The translations under genes and the position numbers were made by a program. A DNA stretch of 64,000 nucleotides. Source: Pseudomonas sp. CROZ-RG-20F-R04-15 (GTDB lineage: Bacteria; Pseudomonadota; Gammaproteobacteria; Pseudomonadales; Pseudomonadaceae). The stretch is from positions 86,203 through 150,202 of the forward strand of contig NZ_JAKNQL010000013.1 of assembly GCF_022662375.1 (NCBI RefSeq), written 5' to 3'. The notes under the pieces are model-generated. The model made no database searches. It was given only the letters and a program-made list of their open reading frames with translations, and had not been told where the DNA came from. Every line of letters starts with the position of its first letter. Position 1 is the first letter of the stretch. Of the stretch, positions 36,168 through 45,289 are shown one piece after another.

Positions 36168-37304
36168 TCAACGTCGCCCGGTCCGCGTACTCACATCCAC
36201 CCAAACCGCCAACACCAAAATGCTGCCCTTAACGATCATCTGCCAATAGCTGTCGACGTCGAGCATCGACATGCCGTTGTCGAGGCTGGTGATGACCAGC
36301 GCGCCGAGGAGGGCGCCGTACACCGTGCCGGAACCGCCGCGCATGGAAGTACCGCCGATAAAGCACGCGGCGATGGCGTCGAGTTCGCCCATGCTCCCGG
36401 CCGAGGGCGAACCGGCGGCGAGGCGCGCGGTGTTGACCACGCCGGCGAGGGCGCACATCACACCCATGATCCCGAAGATCCACAGCTTCACCGCCTGCAC
36501 ATTGATCCCGGACAGGCGCGTCGCTTCCATGTTGCTGCCCACGGCATACACGCGGCGACCGAACACGGTCTGACTGGTCACGTAGCTGAACACCCCCAAC
36601 AGAATCAGCAACAGCAAGACCGGCACGGGAATGCCGTCATAGCTGTTCAGCGTCTGCACGAAACCGGCGAGCACGGCGCCGATCACCAACACGCGGATGA
36701 CGTCACGCGCCAACGAATGCGCCGCGAGGCCGTGCAGGGCGCGATTGCGCCGTTGTTTCCAGGTCAGGAACACCGTCAGCGCAAACAGCAAAATGCCCAG
36801 GCCCGTGCCGATTGCGTGGGGCAGGTAGCCCTGGCCGATGTAAACCAGCTCCGGCGACACCGGCGCAATGGTCGTGCCGCCGGTGATCCCCAGCAGAATC
36901 CCGCGAAAGGCCAGCATGCCACCCAGACCGACAATGAACGAGGGGATGCGCAGGTAAGCCGCCATGTAGCCATTGGCGAGTCCGATCATCAGGCCACACA
37001 GGGCGACCAGACTCAGATTCGCCAGCAGCGGAATGTGATAGACCACATCAAGAATCGCCGCGAGGCCACCGAGCAGGCCGAGCAACGAGCCGACCGACAA
37101 ATCGATCTCGCCGCTGATGATCACCAGCACCATGCCGCAGGCGAGAATGCCGGTAATCGACATTTGCCGCAGCAGATTGGAAAGGTTGCGCGGAGTGAGG
37201 AATCCGCCCTCGGTCTGCCAGCTGAAGAACAGCCAGATCAGCACCACGGCAAACACCAGCGCGAGCATTTTGTAGCGGGTGAACAGTTGTTTGACCTGAT
37301 TCAT
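36168..37304 (-). CDS. xylH: D-xylose ABC transporter permease XylH
   Basis: A 378-residue permease with about ten hydrophobic segments. GMVLVIISGEIDLSVGSLLG, GLGGMLAFRG and GGTSMRGGSGTVYGALLGAL are the conserved loops of ribose/xylose-type permeases. It lies directly after xylG (adjacent start and stop) in an operon order xylF-xylG-xylH, downstream of xylA. It forms the channel through which xylose delivered by XylF crosses the inner membrane. Confidence 0.93.
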   Translation of the reverse strand: MNQVKQLFTRYKMLALVFAVVLIWLFFSWQTEGGFLTPRNLSNLLRQMSITGILACGMVLVIISGEIDLSVGSLLGLLGGLAAILDVVYHIPLLANLSLVALCGLMIGLANGYMAAYLRIPSFIVGLGGMLAFRGILLGITGGTTIAPVSPELVYIGQGYLPHAIGTGLGILLFALTVFLTWKQRRNRALHGLAAHSLARDVIRVLVIGAVLAGFVQTLNSYDGIPVPVLLLLILLGVFSYVTSQTVFGRRVYAVGSNMEATRLSGINVQAVKLWIFGIMGVMCALAGVVNTARLAAGSPSAGSMGELDAIAACFIGGTSMRGGSGTVYGALLGALVITSLDNGMSMLDVDSYWQMIVKGSILVLAVWVDVSTRTGRR

Positions 37305-38861
37305 TTACGCGGATTTCCGATCATTATTGTTATGGCTGCCAGGCTGGCTGAGGGCGGCGGCGAGTACCTGTTCCTGCGTCAGCTCGTGATTGATGAAGTC
37401 GCCGCGCAACTGGCCTTCGCCGATCACCAGCACGCGGTCGGAAACGCCGAGTACTTCGGCCAGCTCCGACGAGACCATGATGATCGACACGCCGGCGGCG
37501 GCCAGGGCGCCCATCAACTTGTAGATTTCATATTTGGCGCCGACGTCCACACCTCGGGTCGGCTCATCGAGAATCAGCACCCGGGGTCTGGCCAGCAGCA
37601 TCTTCGCCAGCACGGCTTTTTGTTGATTGCCACCCGACAGGCTGGTGATCGGCAGGAAAGGGCTGGCGGTCTTGAGGTGCAGGCGCGAGATTTCCTGATC
37701 GATGCAGCCCAGCTCGGCTTCGGTATCGATGCGGGTCAGTTTCGAGTAGTTGTCCAGCACGGCGAGGGTGATGTTCTGGCCGACGCCCAGGTCGGGAATG
37801 ATGCCTTGGCGTTTGCGGTCCTCTGGCACCAGACACAGGCCGGCGCGGATGGATTTGAGCGGCGTGCGCGTGTCGATGGGTTGCCCGTCGAGCCAGACTT
37901 CGCCCTCGTGGCGACCGGGGTAAGCGCCGAACAGCGCAGTCACCAGTTCGGTGCGGCCAGCACCGACCAGTCCGGCGATGCCAAGGATTTCACCGCGTTT
38001 GAGAACGAAGGAAATATCGTCGACACGTTTGCGCTTGGGGTTGTCGACGTCGTAGCAGGTAATGTGCCGGGCCTCGAAAATCACCTCGCCAATATCGTGT
38101 GGCTCGGAGGGGTAGAGGTTGCTCATTTCCCGCCCGACCATCTGGGTGATGATCTGTGCAATATCCATGTCGGCCATGGCGGTGGTGGCGATGTGTTTAC
38201 CGTCGCGAATCACCGAAATGGTGTCGCACACGGCGGCCACTTCATCGAGCTTGTGCGAGATGTAGACGCAGGCAACGCCTTTGGCTTTGAGGTCGCGGAT
38301 GATGTCCAGCAACACCTCGATTTCCGAACGGCTCAAGGCTGACGAAGGCTCGTCGAGGATCAGCAGGCGGGCCTTTTTGTTCAGAGCCTTGGCGATCTCC
38401 ACCAGTTGCTGATAGCCGCCGCCGTACTGCGAAACCGGCAGCGATACGTTCATGTCGGGGACTTTCAATTCGCGCATCAGCGCTTCGGCGCGGTGGATCA
38501 TCGCCGGGTAGTTCATGCGACCGCCGGGCAGCGTCAGTTCATGGCCCATGAAAATGTTTTCGGCCACCGACAGGTCGGGCACCAGTGTCAGTTCCTGGTG
38601 AATGATGACGATGCCGGCGGCTTCCGTTTCGCTGATTGATTGCGCCCTGAGCGGTTGCCCGTCCCAGAGGATTTCACCGTCCCAGCTGCCGTGCGGGTAG
38701 ACCGCCGAGAGGATCTTCATCAGCGTGGATTTGCCGGCGCCATTCTCGCCGCACAGGCCAACGCACTCGCCGGGTCTGACCTTGATGTCGATGCCGTTGA
38801 GCGCTTTGACACCGCCGAAGGTTTTGACGATGCCGTTCATTTGCAGCAGATAGTCGGACAT
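37305..38861 (-). CDS. xylG: D-xylose ABC transporter ATP-binding protein XylG
   Basis: A 518-residue sugar-type ATPase with two fused nucleotide-binding domains. The first has Walker A GENGAGKSTLMK and Walker B LLILDEPSSAL. The second has the degenerate P-loop GIAGLVGAGRTEL usual in this family and signature LSGGNQQKAVLAK. Q-loop VIIHQELT is visible. It powers xylose import by XylF/XylH. A REP pair lies between it and xylF. Confidence 0.94.
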   Translation of the reverse strand: MSDYLLQMNGIVKTFGGVKALNGIDIKVRPGECVGLCGENGAGKSTLMKILSAVYPHGSWDGEILWDGQPLRAQSISETEAAGIVIIHQELTLVPDLSVAENIFMGHELTLPGGRMNYPAMIHRAEALMRELKVPDMNVSLPVSQYGGGYQQLVEIAKALNKKARLLILDEPSSALSRSEIEVLLDIIRDLKAKGVACVYISHKLDEVAAVCDTISVIRDGKHIATTAMADMDIAQIITQMVGREMSNLYPSEPHDIGEVIFEARHITCYDVDNPKRKRVDDISFVLKRGEILGIAGLVGAGRTELVTALFGAYPGRHEGEVWLDGQPIDTRTPLKSIRAGLCLVPEDRKRQGIIPDLGVGQNITLAVLDNYSKLTRIDTEAELGCIDQEISRLHLKTASPFLPITSLSGGNQQKAVLAKMLLARPRVLILDEPTRGVDVGAKYEIYKLMGALAAAGVSIIMVSSELAEVLGVSDRVLVIGEGQLRGDFINHELTQEQVLAAALSQPGSHNNNDRKSA

Positions 38862-38905
38862 GGACAGGGCTCGTATATCAAAGACTCACACACCACTGAA
38901 CCTGG

Positions 38906-38992
38906 GTGGGAGCGAGCCTGCTCGCGAAAGCGTCAGTTCAGACAATGCTTCGTTGACTGACACACCGCATTCGCGAGCAGGCTCGCTCCCAC
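38906..38992. repeat. Inverted pair of Pseudomonas REP elements between xylF and xylG
   Basis: Two 23-base copies of GTGGGAGCGAGCCTGCTCGCGAA, one the exact reverse complement of the other, sit about 40 bases apart (38906-38928 and 38970-38992). This is the common REP of the P. fluorescens group. The pair can fold into a long hairpin. Since it lies downstream of the xylF stop within the operon, it may stabilise xylF mRNA or cut read-through into xylGH. Confidence 0.93.
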
Positions 38993-39015
38993 AAGGGTTT
39001 TCGCATTACCGGAGA

Positions 39016-40017
39016 TCACTTCCCGGCAATTTGCGCCTTGGTGTAGAAGCCGTCCTGTTCCAGCAGGTCGATGTTGTCCTTGGTCAGCGGGGTTGGCGTG
39101 AGCAGGATGGTGTCGACTTTTTTGCTGCCGTTGTCGTACTGCGAGGTGAAGGCAGGTTTCTCGTTGCGCGCCAGTTGCACCGAGAGCTTGGCCGCTTCGG
39201 AGGCGATCAGTTTCAATGGCTTGTACACGGTCATGGTTTGCGTGCCGGCGATCACGCGTTTGACCGCTGCAAGGTCAGCGTCCTGCCCGGAAATCGGCAC
39301 CTTGCCGGCCAGTTGCTGCGCCGCCAGTGCCTGAATGGCACCACCGGCCGTGGCGTCGTTGGAGGCGACGATGCCGTCAATTTTGTTGTCGTTGCGGGTC
39401 AGGGCGTTCTCAACAATGCTCAGCGCTTCGGTCGGGTTCCATTCCTTGACCCACTGCTGGCCGACGATCTTGATATCGCCCTTGTCGATGGCCGGTTGCA
39501 GCACTTTCATCTGGCCTTCACGCAGGATCTTGGCGTTGTTGTCGGTGGGCGCACCACCGAGCAAAAAGTAATTGCCCTTGGGCGCGGCTTTCAACACGCC
39601 GCTGGCCTGCATCTCGCCAACCTTTTCGTTATCGAAGGAAATGTAGGCGTCGACATCGGCGTTGAGAATCAGCCGATCATAGGACACAACCTTGATCCCG
39701 GCTTTCTTCGCTTCGGCCACCGCGTTGGTTAGCACCGTGGCGTTGAACGGCACGATGACGATGACATCGACGCCCCGGGAAATGAGGTTTTCGATCTGCG
39801 AAATCTGCTTCTGCTCGTTGGCATCGGCCGATTGCACGAAGACCTTGGCGTCCATTTTTTCTGCTGCCGCGACAAAGTAATCACGGTCACGCGACCAGCG
39901 TTCCAGGCGCAGGTCATCAATGGAGAAACCGATTTTCGGGTGGGCTGCGTCAGCCATCACCGGCAGTGACAGCAGCGCCAGGGCAGAGGCCAACAGCGTG
40001 CGTTTAACGTTCTTCAT
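39016..40017 (-). CDS. xylF: D-xylose-binding periplasmic protein XylF
   Basis: A 333-residue periplasmic sugar-binding protein with a signal peptide (MKNVKRTLLASALALLSLPV, cleaved near MADA). HPKIGFSIDDLRLERWSRD at the mature N terminus and VISGQDADLAAVKRVIAGTQ-like regions match XylF of the peripla-BP-4 family. The ATG was chosen because upstream codons are not signal-like. It captures D-xylose for XylGH. Confidence 0.93.
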   Translation of the reverse strand: MKNVKRTLLASALALLSLPVMADAAHPKIGFSIDDLRLERWSRDRDYFVAAAEKMDAKVFVQSADANEQKQISQIENLISRGVDVIVIVPFNATVLTNAVAEAKKAGIKVVSYDRLILNADVDAYISFDNEKVGEMQASGVLKAAPKGNYFLLGGAPTDNNAKILREGQMKVLQPAIDKGDIKIVGQQWVKEWNPTEALSIVENALTRNDNKIDGIVASNDATAGGAIQALAAQQLAGKVPISGQDADLAAVKRVIAGTQTMTVYKPLKLIASEAAKLSVQLARNEKPAFTSQYDNGSKKVDTILLTPTPLTKDNIDLLEQDGFYTKAQIAGK

Positions 40018-40166
40018 GGTGGGGCGTCCTTTTATTGTTTTTGGAAAGACACGGCCTGACGATGAGTATCGGGCTGGTAAAACTGTAGAGAATCCGCAGA
40101 CGCCGCAGGCACAGATTTGTCGTAGAAATGTCACCGCGTCGATGCGCCCGCAGACTCCCTGTGTGA

Positions 40167-41483
40167 TCAGCGATAGATAAACCGGTTGACGATGTTCTCG
40201 AGCATTTCCTGCCGGCCGCTGACGGCTTGCGGGTTCAACTCGTTGGTAAACGCGTGCTCGGCCAACGACTCAAGGTTGAAGTCACCGGCCATCACCGCCT
40301 GCCCGAACGGCTGCTTCCAAGCGGCGTAGCGTTGATCCTTGAGCCGTTGCAGTTCGTCGTTCTGGACCATGGCGGCTGCGCGTTCCAGAGACAGGGCGAG
40401 CACGTCCATGGCGCCGACGTGGCCATGGAACAGGTCAATCTGATCGAGGCTTTGTCGGCGGACCTTGGAGTCGAAGTTGAAACCGCCATTCTTGAAACCG
40501 CCAGCCTTGAGAATTTCATAGGTGGCCAGGGTCATTTCTTCGACGCTGTTGGGGAATTGATCGGTGTCCCAGCCGTTCTGCGGATCACCCCGGTTGGCGT
40601 CGATGCTGCCGAAAATGCCCAGCGAGACCGCCGTCGCGATCTCGTGATGGAAACTATGCCCGGCCAAGGTTGCGTGGTTAGCCTCGATGTTGACCTTGAT
40701 TTCGTGCTCCAGCCCGAACTGCTGCAGAAAACCGAACACGGTGGCGCTGTCGTAATCGTATTGGTGCTTGGTCGGCTCCTGCGGCTTCGGTTCGATCAGC
40801 AGGTCGCCGGTGAAACCGATCTTGTGCTTGTGCTCGACCACCATGCGCATAAAGCGGCCCAGCTGTTCGCGCTCACGCTTCAAGTCCGTGTTGAGCAAGG
40901 TTTCATAGCCTTCGCGACCGCCCCATAACACGTAGTTGGCGCCTTTCAGGCGATGGGTCGCGTTCATGGCGCTGAACACCTGGGCAGCGGCGCAGGCGAA
41001 CACTTCCGGATCGGGGTTGCTCGCGGCGCCGGCAGCGAAACGCGGATTGCTGAAGCAATTGGCGGTGCCCCACAGCAGCTTGATGCCGCTGGCTTCCTGG
41101 TGTTGCTCGAGGTGATCAACCATCTGTGCGAAATGGTTGCGGTACTCCTTCAGAGAGCTGCCTTCCGGGGCGACATCCGTGTCATGGAAGCAGTAGTAGT
41201 CGATACCCAGTTTGGAGAAAAATTCGAAGGCGGCGGCTGCCTTGCCGATCGCCAGTTCCATCGGGTCGCCGGCGTGTTGCCATGGGCGCTTGAACGTCCC
41301 CGCGCCGAACACATCGGAACCCGGCCAGACGAACGTGTGCCAGTAACAGGCGGCCATGCGCAGGTGTTCGCGCATGGGTTTGCCGAGGATGAGTTTGTCG
41401 GCGTCGTAGTGACGAAAGGAGAGGGGAGAATCGCTGTCTGGACCTTCGAAGCGAATCGCATCGACATCGGGGAAATACTGCAT
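40167..41483 (-). CDS. xylA: Xylose isomerase XylA
   Basis: A 438-residue enzyme that converts D-xylose to D-xylulose using two metal ions. The catalytic His/Asp segment is YCFHDTDVAPEG. WGGREGYETLLNTD and KVNIEANHATLAGHSFHHE carry metal-binding Glu, Asp and His residues. The length is that of class II isomerases. The ATG at MQYFPDVDAIRF was used. It is the first gene of the xylAFGH cluster and faces xylR across about 175 bp. Confidence 0.95.
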   Translation of the reverse strand: MQYFPDVDAIRFEGPDSDSPLSFRHYDADKLILGKPMREHLRMAACYWHTFVWPGSDVFGAGTFKRPWQHAGDPMELAIGKAAAAFEFFSKLGIDYYCFHDTDVAPEGSSLKEYRNHFAQMVDHLEQHQEASGIKLLWGTANCFSNPRFAAGAASNPDPEVFACAAAQVFSAMNATHRLKGANYVLWGGREGYETLLNTDLKREREQLGRFMRMVVEHKHKIGFTGDLLIEPKPQEPTKHQYDYDSATVFGFLQQFGLEHEIKVNIEANHATLAGHSFHHEIATAVSLGIFGSIDANRGDPQNGWDTDQFPNSVEEMTLATYEILKAGGFKNGGFNFDSKVRRQSLDQIDLFHGHVGAMDVLALSLERAAAMVQNDELQRLKDQRYAAWKQPFGQAVMAGDFNLESLAEHAFTNELNPQAVSGRQEMLENIVNRFIYR

Positions 41484-41519
41484 GGACCTTGTCCTTGTTG
41501 TTCTTGGCGGTGTCTCGAT

Positions 41520-41600
41520 ACTAGCAACGGCCCCGACCCTGCTGATTATGAAAAACATCAACGCCGAGTGCGATTTTGCGTATTGAGCTTCTTCGGCCAG
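41520..41600. promoter_or_regulatory. Probable XylR control region between xylA and xylR
   Basis: The intergenic stretch holds two similar AT-rich boxes, GATTATGAAAAACATC and GCGATTTTGCGTATTG (about 20 bp apart, centred near 41550 and 41573), placed upstream of xylA on one side and xylR on the other. The arrangement resembles XylR operators, but the sites are read by eye only. Confidence 0.35.
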
Positions 41601-41658
41601 GCGCCTAGTCTGTGCCAATCGCCTCTGTGACAAGGGGCTCGGGACAAGCATAAAAACA

Positions 41659-42840
41659 ATGAAAACCGTACCGCCTGTTCACCGCATCGCTCTGTTGTTC
41701 AACGGCAGCAAGATCTATGACCGTGGGATCATCAGCGGCATCGGCAACTACCTGAGCAGCACTCGTGCTTCTTGGGATCTGTTTCTGGAAGAGGACTTTC
41801 TCTGTCGTTTGAAAGGCATCGAGCGCTGGCAGGGTGACGGGATCATTGCCGATTTCGACGATCCGCTGATTGGCGAGGCACTGGCCGATATCCAGATGCC
41901 GGTCGTAGCGGTAGGGGGCTCGTACGAGGATAAACGCGCCTATCCGAAAGCGATTCCCTACGTCGCCACCGATAACAACGCGCTGATGACACTGGCTTAC
42001 AAGCATTTGATAGAGGCAGGACTGCAACGTTTTGCCTGCTTCAGCCTGCCTGAAGCGCAAGCCAATCGTTGGGCGCAGGAGCGCGAAAAAGCCTTTCGCA
42101 AACTGATGAAACGCGATGGACTGCACGGCGAAATCTATCGCGGCATGGGCACCAGCGCACCGCTCTGGGACAGCGCCGTCGAACAACTGATCGCCTGGCT
42201 GCACAGCCTGCCCAAACCCATCGGCATCATCGCCGTCAGTGACGCCCGCGCCCGGCAATTGCTGCAAGCCTGCCTGACCGCCGGGATTGCCGTGCCGGAG
42301 CAAGTGGCATTGATTGGCATCGACAATGATCCGCTGACCCGCAGCCTGACCCGGGTGCCGCTGAGTTCGGTTATTCAGGGCACGGAAACCATGGGCCGAA
42401 CTGCCGCGCAATTGCTTCACCAGATGCTGCACGGCATGCCGTCCACCGGCACGCAGATCCTGATCCCGCCGGATGCGGTCAACGTGCAGGTGTCGAGTTT
42501 GCACCAGCCATTGGGCAATCCGTACGTCATGCAAGCACTGCTGTTTATCCGACAATATGCTTGCCAGGGCATCAAAACGGCGCAGGTCGCGGCTTATGTC
42601 GGTGTTTCGCGTTCGTCACTTGAAGCGCATTTTCGTGCTGAGCGTAGTTGCAGCGTGCATGACGAGATTTTGCGTTTCAAACTGGCAGCGGCCACCCGCG
42701 GATTGAAAAATACTGACTCGGTGATTGCCGACGTTGCGCGCAGTTGTGGGTTTAAATCTGCGCAGTATTTGCACACGGTGTTTCGAAGGGAGTTTGGTTG
42801 TACGCCGCGTGAGTATCAGCAAGGGGCGGGAATGCGTTAA
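41659..42840 (+). CDS. xylR: Xylose operon activator XylR
   Basis: A 393-residue regulator. The N-terminal ~270 residues are a LacI-like sugar-sensing domain (HRIALLFNGSKIYDRGIISG). The C-terminal ~100 residues are an AraC-type DNA-binding domain (QVAAYVGVSRSSLEAHFRAE; VARSCGFKSAQYLHTVFRRE). This fusion is the XylR architecture. It is divergent from xylA, so it likely activates xylAFGH when D-xylose binds. Confidence 0.93.
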   Translation: MKTVPPVHRIALLFNGSKIYDRGIISGIGNYLSSTRASWDLFLEEDFLCRLKGIERWQGDGIIADFDDPLIGEALADIQMPVVAVGGSYEDKRAYPKAIPYVATDNNALMTLAYKHLIEAGLQRFACFSLPEAQANRWAQEREKAFRKLMKRDGLHGEIYRGMGTSAPLWDSAVEQLIAWLHSLPKPIGIIAVSDARARQLLQACLTAGIAVPEQVALIGIDNDPLTRSLTRVPLSSVIQGTETMGRTAAQLLHQMLHGMPSTGTQILIPPDAVNVQVSSLHQPLGNPYVMQALLFIRQYACQGIKTAQVAAYVGVSRSSLEAHFRAERSCSVHDEILRFKLAAATRGLKNTDSVIADVARSCGFKSAQYLHTVFRREFGCTPREYQQGAGMR

Positions 42841-43057
42841 ACAACGATGCAGGTGGTTGCTGAGATCTACAGATGCTGATGGATTGGCGAAATAGAAACG
42901 GACGTTGTTGCAAGGGCGTGTAGCGTAATACATCATTTAACATAATATACATTACACGTAACAAGATATTACGAGACCAGCCCCGTTGCACAGTGGATTT
43001 CAACCTATAGAATCGCCCTGAATCCGATCCACAGCTTTTCCTTGAATTCGACGGCGC

Positions 43058-43573
43058 TCAACCCTCGTCACGCGTCAGCTTTTCAATCAGCGCTCGATGC
43101 TGTGGGAATTGCTGTGTGAGTTTCTGCCGATCACCCATTTCCATATCGGCAAAATCAAATCCTGGCGAAACGGCTTCGCTGATCAGCCCAAATCCGTTTT
43201 CGCCTTCGAGCAACCGCGAAGCTTTCCATATTCCACCCGGCACGTGTAATTGCAAAAGCTGTCCTGCCAGAATGTCGGTGCCCATCACTAATGTATGCAA
43301 CGAGCCATCAGCATGAATCAGGCTGTACTCAATGGCGTCGCCCAGGTGGAAATAATGCAGGATGTCGGATCGATTGAAATGAAACTGGCCCACCGGCGAT
43401 TGCTGATCCAGCAGATAGTAAATCGAGGTCATCAGATACCGTGGGCCGCTGGAGGTTTCGAGTGGGTCGCGATGATCGGCCTGATAGGTTCTACGGAAAT
43501 AGCCACCTTCGAGGTGAGGCTGCAGATCCAACGTTCCAATAATGTCTCCAGCTTTGGCTTTACGCTTGATCAT
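43058..43573 (-). CDS. Cupin-fold DUF985 family protein
   Basis: A 171-residue protein of the DUF985 cupin family: LDLQPHLEGGYFRRTYQA, TSIYYLLDQQSPVGQFH and LHVPGGIWKASRL are the conserved blocks. The function of the family is not established; a sugar- or nucleotide-related isomerase fold is suggested. The ATG with GGAG eight bases upstream was chosen over a GTG two codons earlier. It has no operon partner. Confidence 0.82.
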   Translation of the reverse strand: MIKRKAKAGDIIGTLDLQPHLEGGYFRRTYQADHRDPLETSSGPRYLMTSIYYLLDQQSPVGQFHFNRSDILHYFHLGDAIEYSLIHADGSLHTLVMGTDILAGQLLQLHVPGGIWKASRLLEGENGFGLISEAVSPGFDFADMEMGDRQKLTQQFPQHRALIEKLTRDEG

Positions 43574-43787
43574 GGTCACTTCTCCGTCGAATATGCCGCT
43601 AACTTTCGTTAACTCGACTAAACGACCATTTAGTGTAGTTAAACATGATTTCTAATAAATATAGATCCATGCTCGTGCCACTGCTTTTGAAATTCACTAC
43701 GCCGGTGGCATCTCCAGGCAATCATGACGGAGCCGCCCTACCCTCAATGCAAACCTCATCAGGTGGAGTTAAAAGGCAACTCGGTGA

Positions 43788-44183
43788 CTATCGCGCCGGT
43801 ACTCCCTCGATCAAATAGACATCGGTCTTGGCTGAGCGCTGGCGGATTTTCCTCAGTTCGGTGTACTGCGCAGAGTTGTACCAAGCCTGGGCTTTCTCGA
43901 CGCTCGCAAACTCGATGACAACACGGCGTCGCTTTGGCGCTTCACCTTCAAGTGAAATGGTCTTCCCGCCACGCACGATGAAATGCCCTCCATAGGGTTT
44001 GAAGGTTGATTCAACCTGAGCACTGTAAGGCTTCATCCCCTCCGGATCGGTAACCTCAAACTCGGCGACATAATAGGCCGGTGGTGCTGCCGCATAGTCG
44101 TCCGAAGCCATTACGCGACAACTGCCCGCCGCAAAAGACGCCAGTCCCGCCATTGCAATTGCCATCACCTTTAAATTTTTCAT
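43788..44183 (-). CDS. Exported DUF1330 domain protein
   Basis: A 131-residue protein with an N-terminal signal peptide (KNLKVMAIAMAGLASFAAGS) and a DUF1330 dimeric alpha-beta barrel domain (AYYVAEFEVTDPEGMKPYSA; RRVVIEFASVEKAQAWYNSA). The fold is that of small monooxygenase-like proteins; no activity is assigned. It is the second gene after the exported monooxygenase-like protein, about 60 bp apart on the same strand. Confidence 0.8.
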   Translation of the reverse strand: MKNLKVMAIAMAGLASFAAGSCRVMASDDYAAAPPAYYVAEFEVTDPEGMKPYSAQVESTFKPYGGHFIVRGGKTISLEGEAPKRRRVVIEFASVEKAQAWYNSAQYTELRKIRQRSAKTDVYLIEGVPAR

Positions 44184-44243
44184 CACTTTGCTCCATTGAA
44201 AAACCAGCTTGCCCAGCGCGCAAATCTCTTTCGAACTAGCTGA

Positions 44244-44630
44244 TTACGGGCCAGGCCGGGGGCTAAGTTCGATTGGTGTGGATTCAATCAAGCGCTTCGA
44301 CACAATCATCGACTGCGTGGTGACAGCGTACTTTTTGAAGTGCGGCGATTCGATATGGCTTCGGTATGCCGAGTCGCTGGCGTAGATTTCGAAGAAATGA
44401 AACCAATTTGGGCGGTCGACTTCGGCGACAGCGTAGATTGATATGACGCCCGGCTCTGTTCGAGTCGACTCTGAGATTTCTTCTTTGACTGCGGCTTGAT
44501 AGGCCGCAATCTGTGCAGGATCGATTTCGAGTTGCGCGATGCGCACCACTAGGCCATTTTCTTCGGCGGCCAGCGCTTGTCCTGCCAGTAATCCAGCCAA
44601 TGCGACCACTCCTAATAAACGTTTGCCCAT
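44244..44630 (-). CDS. Exported antibiotic-biosynthesis-monooxygenase (ABM) domain protein
   Basis: A 128-residue protein with a signal peptide (MGKRLLGVVALAGLLAGQAL, cleaved at ALA|AE) and an ABM-type ferredoxin-like domain (VRIAQLEIDPAQIAAYQAAV; FHFFEIYASDSAYRSHIESP; FKKY). ABM proteins are quinol oxygenases or stress-linked quinone handlers such as YgiN. AGAGGG precedes the ATG. It is cotranscribed with the DUF1330 gene; a pseudogene of a quinoprotein lies just upstream. Confidence 0.8.
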   Translation of the reverse strand: MGKRLLGVVALAGLLAGQALAAEENGLVVRIAQLEIDPAQIAAYQAAVKEEISESTRTEPGVISIYAVAEVDRPNWFHFFEIYASDSAYRSHIESPHFKKYAVTTQSMIVSKRLIESTPIELSPRPGP

Positions 44631-44646
44631 CAGTTTTCCCTCTCTT

Positions 44647-44900
44647 TCACTGCAGCCGCGCATACGCCACCACATAATCACCCTTCTGCGTCGTGGCTGA
44701 GTTACCGCCAGCGCTGACGACTAGATATTGTCGGCCACTTTTTGGCGAAACGTACGTCATCGGCGTTGCCTCGGCCCCGACTGGCAACCGCCCTTTCCAC
44801 AGCTCCTTGCCGCTACGAACATCAAAAGCGCGGATGTAAAAGTCCTGCGCTGCGGCGATGAACACCAAACCATTGGACGTGTAATTGGCCCACCGCGGGA
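44647..44900 (-). pseudogene. C-terminal remnant of a PQQ-dependent glucose/quinate-type dehydrogenase
   Basis: About 75 residues read NGLVFIAAAQDFYIRAFDV, then GKELWKGRLPVGAEATPMTY, and end with KGDYVVAYARLQ and a stop, the exact C terminus of membrane quinoprotein glucose-type dehydrogenases. All upstream sequence of the ~800-residue gene is missing, and the reading frame becomes meaningless before about 44900. It is therefore a decayed tail. The open frame is not expected to be expressed. Confidence 0.8.
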
Positions 44901-44930
44901 TGGGCGCGGACGAGCGACCCCATCAGGAGA

Positions 44931-45289
44931 TTCTACGGATCACATAAGCGTATTTTGATGAATTTCCCTCATCAAACTATCGCATCAGCCTCATCAGTTG
45001 ATCCCGCTGGGAAAGGGTCGGATTAAAATCGAGGCGGTATCTATATCAGACGGACCGTTATCCCACGGCTCCTATGCAATACAGACTGTCAGGTGGGTGA
45101 TTCATCGCCCGAAAGCACCTGCCGCGGTGCGAAGATCCTCGTTTACCCCTACCGTTAGTCGGATATTTCTGAGGGGGTTAGCGCAACAGCTAGCCTGCAG
45201 CCTGGCGTCAGGGATAACGCTGATCATTCGGTCCATGAAGGGCCAGTACGCCTCGTCGTCCCGACGCTTTATCTGCTGAGGAGACGATA
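44931..45289. other. Gap without a recognisable gene upstream of the dehydrogenase operon
   Basis: About 360 bp lie between the quinoprotein remnant and the cytochrome subunit gene. No protein similarity is seen in six frames. A GAGGAG ribosome-binding site closes the stretch just before the cytochrome start, so the promoter of the three-gene dehydrogenase operon should lie here. Confidence 0.6.

Noticed and set aside
36717..38342. 541-codon plus-strand frame opposite xylH/xylG
   Set aside because: It is a Gln/His/Ala/Asp-rich shadow of the xyl genes in the high-GC third-position frame. No family is seen, and it runs across two intact genes.
38906..38992. CRISPR-like inverted spacing of two identical 23-mers
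   Set aside because: There are only two copies and they are inverted; they match the Pseudomonas REP sequence, and no cas genes are nearby.
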